In this document: in pieces, positions 22,461 through 28,353 of the stretch
How the letters are laid out: the number at the start of each line of letters is the position of its first letter
How positions within the stretch are numbered: the stretch's first letter is position 1
NCBI GenBank assembly: GCA_913778275.1
Contig: CAJYWN010000012.1
Span: 1 to 28,353, forward strand
Direction: 5' to 3'
Length of the DNA stretch: 28,353 bases
Source: an uncultured Chryseobacterium sp.
GTDB taxonomy: Bacteria; Bacteroidota; Bacteroidia; Flavobacteriales; Weeksellaceae
Notes under the pieces: generated by a model
What the model was told of the DNA's origin: nothing
Databases searched by the model: none
What the model saw: the letters and a program-made list of their open reading frames with translations, nothing else
Translations under genes and position numbers: made by a program

Positions 22461-24110
22461 ATGAGAGATATAATGAATATGAATGTAAAGAAGATTGCTT
22501 TTGGAGCAGCTGTGGTATTTTTTACCAATTTTGCTTTTGCGCAAACTGTTCAGGATGGCATCAACAGTATTGATAGTGATAAATTTGCTCAGGCAAAAAC
22601 TAACTTTACGAACATGGTTGCATCGGCTCCAACAGCTGAAAATTATTTTTATTTAGGAAATACTTATCTGAAGCAGGGAGAACCTGATTTTGCAGCAGCA
22701 ACAGATAGCTTTAACAAAGGTCTTGCAGCAGACAGCAAGAGTTATTTAAATAAATTAGGATTAGCTGCCGTTAAACTTGGAAAAGGTGACAAAAATGCTA
22801 TTTCTGAAATCCAGAAAGTTGTGGCTGACTCAAGAGAAAAAGATGCAGAAGTGCTATTCAGAGCCGCTGAAGCTTTAACTTTATTTGAAAAGAATAATTC
22901 CCCGGATTTAGCAATTCAGTACCTGAACAAGGCCATCGAAAGAGCATCTAAGAAAGATGTTCCGGCACACTATTATTATACATTAGGTGATGCATACAGA
23001 TTAAAAAGAATGCCTGGTGATGCAATGACGGCTTACGATAAGGCACTTCCTTTAGCTAAAAATAAAGCATCCGTTTATACAAGAATCGGAACATTATGGA
23101 TGGCAGCACAACAATGGCAGCAGGCTAAAACAAGTATTGACAAAGCCATTGCTACTGACCCTACTTATGCCCCGGCTTACAAAGCATTGGCAGCATACGA
23201 TATCAGGTATCAGCAAAATGCGAAGGCTACTCAAGATCTTATCAATTATACCAAGTATGCCGACGAAGATCCATATACCCAATTGGAAATTGCCAAGCTT
23301 TATTTTACCAACGAAGACTATGCAAACTCCAAGCAGGTTTTAGATAAAATTTTTGATAAGATTAATGATCCTATTAAATTTAAATTAAGAGCTTATCAAT
23401 TATACGCTGACGGAAAATATGCGGAAGCAAAACAGAATATAGACAATTTCGTTTCGCAGGCAGACAAATCAAGAGTACAGCCTGCGGATCAGGGATTAAT
23501 GGGATTAATTGCTGCAGGATTAGCTAAAACGGAAACGGATGCCGCTAAAAAAACAGCGTTGACAACCGAAGCCCAGCAAAAAATTGCTATCGCAAAAGCA
23601 GCAAAGGATGAAACAATGAAGTGGGATATGGAGCTGGCAAAAATTGCCGGAGGAGGAGCTTCTCAAGCTGATGTTGATGCAGGACCTACAAACCCTGTAA
23701 TTGAAGGATTAAAACAGAAAGTTGCTGCTAATGCTCAGGATACCGATTCTTTATTTAAGCTTGCAACCGCTTATCAGGATGCAAAAAACTGGAACGGAGC
23801 AATCCAGACGTGGCAGAAAATGAATACGCTTCTTCCCGACTGGGCACCCGGATATTACAGCTTAGGATATTCTTATCAGCAGGCAGGTAATAATGATGCA
23901 GCGAAAATCGCTTATGAAAAATTCATCAGCACGGTGAAACCTGCAGACCAGGAAGCCAATAAGCAGACGCTTGCTTACGCTTATTTTGCTGTAGCTTACA
24001 TGAGTAAAGATTCTGATATAGCGAAAGCTAAAGATTATGTTGCAAAATCCGTTCAGTTGGATCCTACTTATCAAGACGCTGTAAAACTGAATGCAGAAAT
24101 CAACAAATAA
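22461..24110 (+). CDS. Secreted tetratricopeptide-repeat protein
   Basis: The 549-residue protein has a signal peptide ending in FFTNFAFAQ (residue 28) and is then built mainly of TPR helix pairs. Recognisable repeats include NYFYLGNTYLKQGEPDFA (61-78), HYYYTLGDAYRLKRMPGDAMTAYDKA, VYTRIGTLWMAAQQWQQAKTSIDKAIATDP, TQLEIAKLYFTNEDYANSKQVLDKI and, in the C-terminal part, DSLFKLATAYQDAKNWNGAIQTWQKM and GYYSLGYSYQQAGNNDAAKIAYEKF. A more disordered Ala/Lys/Thr segment (about 345-400) separates two TPR blocks. It is probably a periplasmic protein-binding scaffold. Other in-frame starts exist at 22473 and 22479; MNVKKIAFGAAVVFF from 22479 is an equally good signal peptide. It follows the PstS-like gene by 93 bases and ends before a terminator at 24133-24163. 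Confidence 0.85.
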   Translation: MRDIMNMNVKKIAFGAAVVFFTNFAFAQTVQDGINSIDSDKFAQAKTNFTNMVASAPTAENYFYLGNTYLKQGEPDFAAATDSFNKGLAADSKSYLNKLGLAAVKLGKGDKNAISEIQKVVADSREKDAEVLFRAAEALTLFEKNNSPDLAIQYLNKAIERASKKDVPAHYYYTLGDAYRLKRMPGDAMTAYDKALPLAKNKASVYTRIGTLWMAAQQWQQAKTSIDKAIATDPTYAPAYKALAAYDIRYQQNAKATQDLINYTKYADEDPYTQLEIAKLYFTNEDYANSKQVLDKIFDKINDPIKFKLRAYQLYADGKYAEAKQNIDNFVSQADKSRVQPADQGLMGLIAAGLAKTETDAAKKTALTTEAQQKIAIAKAAKDETMKWDMELAKIAGGGASQADVDAGPTNPVIEGLKQKVAANAQDTDSLFKLATAYQDAKNWNGAIQTWQKMNTLLPDWAPGYYSLGYSYQQAGNNDAAKIAYEKFISTVKPADQEANKQTLAYAYFAVAYMSKDSDIAKAKDYVAKSVQLDPTYQDAVKLNAEINK

Positions 24111-24132
24111 TTAGATTTAAATAAATATATTG

Positions 24133-24163
24133 CTTCCCAATCGTAATGGTTGGGAAGTTTTTA
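24133..24163 (+). terminator. Rho-independent terminator after the TPR gene
   Basis: An 8-pair stem (24133-24140 with 24150-24157, CTTCCCAA arms) and 9-base loop are followed by TTTTTATTT. It starts 22 bases after the stop codon. Confidence 0.82.
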
Positions 24164-24186
24164 TTTAATATCATATCTTTGAATAT

Positions 24187-24906
24187 ATGAAAACAGATAT
24201 ATTAGCTTTTGGTGCGCATCCTGATGATGTGGAATTAGGTTGTGGCGGAACAATCGTTAAAATGGTTTCTGAAGGTAAGATTTGTGTTATTGTTGATCTT
24301 ACTAAAGGAGAACTGGGAACAAGGGGCACCGAGGAAACACGAAAGGAGGAAGCCATGGCTTCTGCAAAAATTTTGGGCGTTGCTGCCAGAGAAAATCTGG
24401 CAATGAAAGACGGCTTTTTGGATAACTCTGAAGAGTACCAAATGAGAATTGTAAAAATGATCCGCAAATACCGCCCTGAAATCGTCTTGGCCAATGCAAT
24501 TGATGATAGGCATCCTGATCATGCAAAGGGAGCTAAATTAGTGTCAGACGCGTGCTTTTTAGCTGGATTAAGAAAGATTGAAACGGTTTTGGAAGGCGAA
24601 AATCAGCAGGTATGGAGACCGAAACATGTTTTCCATTACATACAGTGGAAAAATATAGAACCTGAGTTTGTGATCGATATTTCTGATCATCTTGATAAAA
24701 AGATTCAGGCCTGTATGGCATTTAAAACCCAGTTTTATGACCCAATTTCCAAGGAGCCGGAAACACCGATTACCTCCAAAGATTTTTATGAGAGCTTAAC
24801 GTATCGTGCTCAGGATTTAGGAAGACTTTCGGGAGTGACTTACGCTGAGGGATTTACGTCTGAGAAGCTGATTGCGATGAAAAATTTTGATGGAATTGTT
24901 TGGTAA
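24187..24906 (+). CDS. bshB1: Bacillithiol biosynthesis deacetylase BshB1
   Basis: The 239-residue protein is a zinc-dependent LmbE/PIG-L deacetylase. BshB1 removes the acetyl group from N-acetylglucosaminyl-malate, the second step of bacillithiol synthesis in the cytoplasm. The zinc motif AHPDDVELGCGG (10-21) supplies His11 and Asp14, with Asp13 as likely general base, and DRHPDHAKGA (107-116) supplies His112. The KGELGTRGTEETR stretch (40-52) and the late YRAQDLGRLSGVTYAEGF are characteristic of BshB1 and not of mycothiol enzymes. Length is that of the family. The gene begins 24 bases after the TPR gene terminator, has no bsh neighbours here, and its 3' end carries the promoter of the tRNA-His gene. 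Confidence 0.9.
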   Translation: MKTDILAFGAHPDDVELGCGGTIVKMVSEGKICVIVDLTKGELGTRGTEETRKEEAMASAKILGVAARENLAMKDGFLDNSEEYQMRIVKMIRKYRPEIVLANAIDDRHPDHAKGAKLVSDACFLAGLRKIETVLEGENQQVWRPKHVFHYIQWKNIEPEFVIDISDHLDKKIQACMAFKTQFYDPISKEPETPITSKDFYESLTYRAQDLGRLSGVTYAEGFTSEKLIAMKNFDGIVW

Positions 24907-24929
24907 TTAAAAAATATATCCTATATTTG
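24899..24929 (+). promoter_or_regulatory. Promoter of tRNA-His, overlapping the end of bshB1
   Basis: TTTG (24899-24902), a 19-base spacer, then TATATTTG (24922-24929) is a full Bacteroidota promoter match. The -33 box lies inside the last bshB1 codons. The start site would fall only a few bases before the tRNA. Confidence 0.75.
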
Positions 24930-24942
24930 CACTCACAAAACG

Positions 24943-25016
<74 letters not shown>

Positions 25017-25026
25017 CAAAAATAGG

Positions 25027-25060
25027 ACATCCTGCTTAATTTAAGCAGGATGTTTTTTTT
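25027..25060 (+). terminator. Rho-independent terminator of tRNA-His
   Basis: A near-perfect inverted repeat of 13 bases (25027-25039 with 25041-25053, ACATCCTGCTTAA arms) is followed by a run of eight T. It starts ten bases after the tRNA. From the opposite strand, where a run of A precedes it, it may also stop the convergent gene ending at 25098. Confidence 0.88.
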
Positions 25061-25097
25061 ATTACATATTCGTGACTTTATTAATTTTATCAGCTAA

Positions 25098-26198
25098 TTA
25101 TTTTTCACTCAGCTTAAAATTGATCTTTTTAACAATATGCTTTTTGTAATTTTTTTTTATTGAGGTGGTTTCAAATGGCCTGCTAAGGCTATTACCTGAC
25201 GGATCGGAAAGATATTTATTCAATATAAGTGTATATTGTTTTTCTGACCACGGTTTTGCAGGGGCAAAATACCATTCTGTATCATTGGCTCCGGGAGTAA
25301 TTTTTCCGTCAATTGCTGTTTCGGAATTATAGTTAACGGAAATTCCAATTTGAGCAGAGAAGAGTTCAATGGGTCTGTCGAAAACTATTTTCAGTTTGTC
25401 CATAGTATTTCTTTTAGGGATACTCAATTTATTCTCTATGAATTTTGGAGATGTATTAACAGGGCTGGTAATCTCAAATTCTTTTGTAAAGGATTTTAAC
25501 TTAGAATGTCTGTCGAGTGGTTCTATCTTCCCGGTAATTTCCAGGTAATATTTCTTGCCTGTTGTAAATAATTCACCCAAATTTTCATAATATGAAATGT
25601 CCTTTTTTACTCTTCCCGGATGAATCATTAGCATCATAATTTTATCGCTAATCCATCTGGTTTTATTGTACCATACGTGCGGGATGATTTTTTTATTTTC
25701 GTCGAGCAGATTAACGTATCTGTACGCTGACTCATCCTCTGTCATCGGTACCGGAAATTCAACATAAAAAGTAAGAATATTCTTCGGTATTTTATTGTCA
25801 CGAGGATATATTTCCTTTACTTCAACTTCATGCATTATTGAATGGTCGGCTGATTGGGTTTGATAATTCTTTTTTATAGTACTGTTTTTATAAGAAAAAT
25901 TAGCACTGAATGTCAGTCCTTCACCAAGCTCAAACTGCGGTTTAAAAAATATTGTGTCTTTTATTTTATAATATGCACCCAATAAAGGTGTCTGAGACTC
26001 AATATTTTCCTGGATCATGAAGATTTTAAAGACGTCAGAAAGCTGTTCAATGTTTTCTTCAACAGGAAAAGCTTTGAATAGAGGCTTTTCAGGGTTGTAT
26101 GAGTTAATAATTATTTCCTGTGAAAAGCACATATTGTACAGAAAAATACAAAAAAATACAAATAAACCTTTTTGTTTTATCTCAGCTGTTTTTTTCAT
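25098..26198 (-). CDS. Secreted protein with a C-terminal SbsA-like Ig domain
   Basis: The 366-residue product begins with a basic n-region and a hydrophobic core (GLFVFFCIFLYNMCFSQ, about 11-27), a signal peptide with cleavage near Ser26-Gln27. I start it at the ATG at 26198; a longer frame reaches 26249 but adds an unlikely leader. The mature part appears to be a chain of beta-sandwich domains. The C-terminal region (about 265-350) has KLKIVFDRPIELFSAQIGISV, DTEWYFAPAKPWSEKQYTLILN and LSDPSGNSLSRPFE, the pattern of bacterial Ig-like domains of the SbsA kind; a similar DESAYRYVNLLDEN / FYVEFPVPM pattern in the middle suggests a second copy. No catalytic motif was seen. It follows the T9SS cargo gene but a terminator (26213-26252) separates them. 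Confidence 0.72.
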   Translation of the reverse strand: MKKTAEIKQKGLFVFFCIFLYNMCFSQEIIINSYNPEKPLFKAFPVEENIEQLSDVFKIFMIQENIESQTPLLGAYYKIKDTIFFKPQFELGEGLTFSANFSYKNSTIKKNYQTQSADHSIMHEVEVKEIYPRDNKIPKNILTFYVEFPVPMTEDESAYRYVNLLDENKKIIPHVWYNKTRWISDKIMMLMIHPGRVKKDISYYENLGELFTTGKKYYLEITGKIEPLDRHSKLKSFTKEFEITSPVNTSPKFIENKLSIPKRNTMDKLKIVFDRPIELFSAQIGISVNYNSETAIDGKITPGANDTEWYFAPAKPWSEKQYTLILNKYLSDPSGNSLSRPFETTSIKKNYKKHIVKKINFKLSEK

Positions 26199-26212
26199 AT
26201 TGTGTAATAATT

Positions 26213-26252
26213 GATTAAAAAAGATAATGTGCAGACTTTCGATCCGCACATT
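26213..26252 (-). terminator. Rho-independent terminator of the T9SS cargo gene
   Basis: On the minus strand a 10-pair stem (26252-26243 with 26235-26226, one G-U pair) with a 7-base loop is followed shortly by a run of six T. It starts 20 bases after the stop codon of the gene that begins at 27651. Confidence 0.75.
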
Positions 26253-26271
26253 TCATATGGTATTTATATTC

Positions 26272-27651
26272 TTATTTCTTTATGAAAGATTTAGAATTTA
26301 TATAAACAGCTTTATTAAATACTTTTAGAATATAGTTTCCTGTAGGCAGATCTGATATTGCAATCTTTTTAGTTTGAGCACTAATATTCTCTCTTTTCAT
26401 TAACTTGCCATCATAGCTGTAAATTTCCGCTTCTATATTTTTATACAGATTTTCATTGTAAGAAATGCTTAAGAAGTCTGAAGCAGGATTGGGAGATAAT
26501 TCAAACGTGTTATTTTTATAGCTTTGCTCGTTTGTGCTTAATGCAAGTGCACAAACGCTTAATTTGTCAAGAGTCTGGTAGTCTGCAGACAAAGTAAGGA
26601 CTTCACATGTAGAGTAATAGGCCATCGATGAAAAATTTCCCGGAAACATTTTGATTTCTTCTTCGGTAAGGGTAGTATTTGGGTTTCCGGAAGAGTCTCT
26701 CAACTCTATAGAATTACTATTATAAGTATTATTTGTAAAAGGTGTACCATCAAGGAATTTTTTTCCAATTCTATAAATTTTATTACCATTAGGCCAGTTT
26801 TGGTGCAGGTCCACCAAATAAGCATTAGTGCCATTATTAATGGCAATCGTTTTTATGGGCTGGTCAAAATTTACATTAAATGCTTCTCTTACGGTAAATA
26901 ATCCGGAATTATTTATCAGAGAAGAGACCGTTTCGGAAAATCCGGGAGCGCAGGTTGTTGTACCACAAAGATACTCGGTATTATCAATTTTAATATAATT
27001 CAATTTTTCCAAAGGAGCAGTTGTGCTATACATATTTCCCCAATTAGATTTGAACATAGTGGTAGATCTTTTGCTAATTGTAGTATTGTTGGTGAATGGG
27101 GCTGAAATATAGCCGAGTTCTCCGCCTAAAGCACCGGTATTACTTGAAATAAACAGTCTGTTTCCTCCCCATGCAATGTCTTGGAAAGACGTATTGGGAT
27201 TGGTGAAATTTAATGCACAGTAAGGCATTGTGTTAAAATTTAATGCAGTAATTGTATTTCCGGCATTGGTAAGCTTTACAAAATAGGGTGTTGTGCTTAC
27301 CATAGCCATAATATAGACAGCATTGGTTATGGGGTTCACCTCAATATTTTTGATGGAAGTAACGGTCTGTCCTATTGCGGCAGAAATTCTGGTTTTCACG
27401 TTAGCAGAGGTAGTTGCAATGGTATTTGCTGCCTTGTCTGCAGGGTTTTTGTCGTTGATGTCTACAATAAACACTTTTCCGGACGCATTATGGGAAGCAA
27501 CCAAAGCGACGCTATTTCCATCGCTTATTAGTTTGAAATTGGTAATAGTTCCCGAAGTAATCATAGTTCCGGTCTGAGGAGATACCATTAAAGAATTTTG
27601 GGCAAAGCAGAATGCAGATGCCAGGATAAAAACGAGTAAATTTTTTTTCAT
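26272..27651 (-). CDS. T9SS type A sorting-domain protein (secreted, propeller-like)
   Basis: The 459-residue protein has a signal peptide (MKKNLLVFILASAFCFAQ, 1-18), a long repetitive beta-rich region (about 20-370), and a C-terminal type A sorting domain of the type IX secretion system (about 384-459). The sorting domain shows ELSPNPASDFLSISY, IYSYDGKLMKR and ISDLPTGNYILKVFNK, ending SKSFIKK, the classical Por-secretion tail. The central region has recurring blade-like stretches (NAVYIMAMVSTTPYFVKL, WGGNRLFISSN, NGTNAYLVDL) consistent with a beta-propeller; this is inferred. Two closely spaced Cys in CGTTTC may form a disulfide. The product should be exported across the outer membrane and either attached to the surface or released. 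Function unknown. Confidence 0.85.
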   Translation of the reverse strand: MKKNLLVFILASAFCFAQNSLMVSPQTGTMITSGTITNFKLISDGNSVALVASHNASGKVFIVDINDKNPADKAANTIATTSANVKTRISAAIGQTVTSIKNIEVNPITNAVYIMAMVSTTPYFVKLTNAGNTITALNFNTMPYCALNFTNPNTSFQDIAWGGNRLFISSNTGALGGELGYISAPFTNNTTISKRSTTMFKSNWGNMYSTTAPLEKLNYIKIDNTEYLCGTTTCAPGFSETVSSLINNSGLFTVREAFNVNFDQPIKTIAINNGTNAYLVDLHQNWPNGNKIYRIGKKFLDGTPFTNNTYNSNSIELRDSSGNPNTTLTEEEIKMFPGNFSSMAYYSTCEVLTLSADYQTLDKLSVCALALSTNEQSYKNNTFELSPNPASDFLSISYNENLYKNIEAEIYSYDGKLMKRENISAQTKKIAISDLPTGNYILKVFNKAVYINSKSFIKK

Positions 27652-27871
27652 TCTTTTCTATTTAAAGGGTTAAAATTATTTTTTATAAATATGCCTTTCA
27701 ATTATATTTGTGCTTATAAATAATTTAACTAATTAATATTTTTAACATTTTAAATGTAAAATATTTAAATATTAATGTTTAAAAATATGAAATTAATGAA
27801 AAATTTGTAATAAATGGACGGAATAAATGAGTAAATTAAAAATCGTATAATAGGGTAGATGGGAGAGGGCA
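27652..27871. other. AT-rich intergenic region without a recognisable gene
   Basis: This region is extremely AT-rich and no supported coding frame was found on either strand. It must contain the promoter of the minus-strand T9SS cargo gene, but no TAnnTTTG box in the right direction was seen. A TATATTTG on the plus strand here has no gene in front of it. Confidence 0.5.
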
Positions 27872-27899
27872 TAAAAAAAAGCATCTTCATCGGATGCTT
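27872..27899 (-). terminator. Rho-independent terminator of the DUF3276 gene
   Basis: On the minus strand a 7-pair stem (27899-27893 with 27885-27879, AAGCATC arms) with a 7-base loop is followed by a run of eight T. It starts 21 bases after the stop codon. Confidence 0.8.
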
Positions 27900-27920
27900 A
27901 TGTTTTAGTTGTTTAGATAT

Positions 27921-28256
27921 TTAAACTTCGTCGTCAGAATCAATAGTATAGGTTCTGCTTTTGAAATCTTTGTCATGCTTTTCTGATATTACATCCTCAC
28001 CTTTTTCGTTAATGATGAAATCTGTGGATTCATTAAACATCTCCTGAAAACTTTTAAAATCTTCTTTATAAAGATATATTTTATGTTTCTCAAATGTAGC
28101 TTCTCCATTCTCTCCGAAGTTCTTTTTACTTTCGGTAATCGTAAGATAATAATCTCCTGCTTTCGTCTCGCGCACATCAAAGAAATAAGTTCTTCTCCCT
28201 GCTTTTAACACCTTAGTGAAAATTTCATTTTCATGGCGTTCCTTGTATTCACTCAT
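27921..28256 (-). CDS. DUF3276 / PUR-alpha-like family protein
   Basis: The 111-residue acidic protein belongs to the DUF3276 family (PUR-alpha/beta/gamma-like), small Bacteroidota proteins of the PUR fold that are thought to bind single-stranded nucleic acid. Visible features are ENEIFTKVLKAGRRTYFFDV (9-28), the family-typical start, then ETKAGDYYLTITESKK (30-45), FEKHKIYLYKEDFKSFQEMF (55-74) and an acidic tail SDDEV. The basic and aromatic residues on the first strands fit a nucleic-acid surface. It has no signal peptide. It is monocistronic, with a full promoter (28286-28315) and its own terminator. The cellular role is not established. Confidence 0.85.
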   Translation of the reverse strand: MSEYKERHENEIFTKVLKAGRRTYFFDVRETKAGDYYLTITESKKNFGENGEATFEKHKIYLYKEDFKSFQEMFNESTDFIINEKGEDVISEKHDKDFKSRTYTIDSDDEV

Positions 28257-28285
28257 TGTTAGATATTTTTTAATCTTGTTAGGAA

Positions 28286-28315
28286 CAAATATAAAAGTTT
28301 TCTTTTAATCACAAA
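28286..28315 (-). promoter_or_regulatory. Promoter of the DUF3276 gene
   Basis: On the minus strand TTTG (28315-28312), an 18-base spacer, then TATATTTG (28293-28286) is a full match to the Bacteroidota promoter. It lies 30 bases before the ATG at 28256. Confidence 0.72.
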
Positions 28316-28353
28316 ATTTTTTTTATGATTTATTTAACATTTGTGAATGAATA

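Noticed and set aside
27703..27712. A TATATTTG box on the plus strand.
   Set aside because: No -33 TTTG at the right distance and no plus-strand gene downstream.

Overview
The window reads as a chromosomal core segment of a Bacteroidota bacterium of the class Flavobacteriia, most likely close to Chryseobacterium (the genus is my inference). Supporting signs are the AT-rich DNA, intergenic promoters of the TTTG-N18/19-TAnnTTTG type used by the Bacteroidota sigma factor, the ExbB-ExbD-ExbD-TonB arrangement, a type IX secretion (T9SS) C-terminal sorting domain, a DUF3276/PUR-family protein, a bacillithiol-pathway deacetylase, and lipoproteins with flavobacterial-style N-termini. No insertion sequence, prophage, CRISPR array or rRNA gene was seen.

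Layout. 1-1444: rpmH (minus) diverges from an NrnA-type DHH phosphoesterase. 1591-3690 (minus): a compact operon of a small lipoprotein, an alpha/beta hydrolase and a patatin-like lipase. 3750-4277 (minus): an ExbD without ExbB beside it. 4490-7877 (minus): tilS followed by dsbD with a one-base gap. 7966-10612 (plus): an OmpA-like lipoprotein, an O-methyltransferase and an SH3-NlpC/P60 hydrolase, with a previously easy-to-miss 50-codon gene on the minus strand at 8866-9018. 10775-12004: kdtA/waaA (lipid A Kdo transfer), meeting tail-to-tail a minus-strand operon of acyltransferase, family-2 glycosyltransferase and an unknown helical protein (11996-14373). 14529-15005: a probable surface lipoprotein. 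15190-18009: leuS, with a GTG start.

18250-24110: the TonB energising locus exbB-exbD-exbD-tonB, a strong terminator, then a two-membrane-segment protein overlapping a PstS-like lipoprotein, then a secreted TPR protein. 24187-25060: bshB1 and tRNA-His, whose promoter lies across the end of bshB1. 25098-27651 (minus): a T9SS cargo protein and a secreted Ig-like-domain protein. 27921-28256 (minus): the DUF3276 protein.

Much of the window serves the cell envelope: inner-membrane energisation (Exb/TonB), periplasmic disulfide supply (DsbD), lipid A assembly (KdtA), surface sugar decoration, peptidoglycan contact (OmpA-like, NlpC/P60) and secretion. The item most worth following up is the exb-tonB neighbourhood with its PstS-like and TPR partners, together with the distant, closely related lone ExbD. 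I see no clearly novel defence or mobile system.
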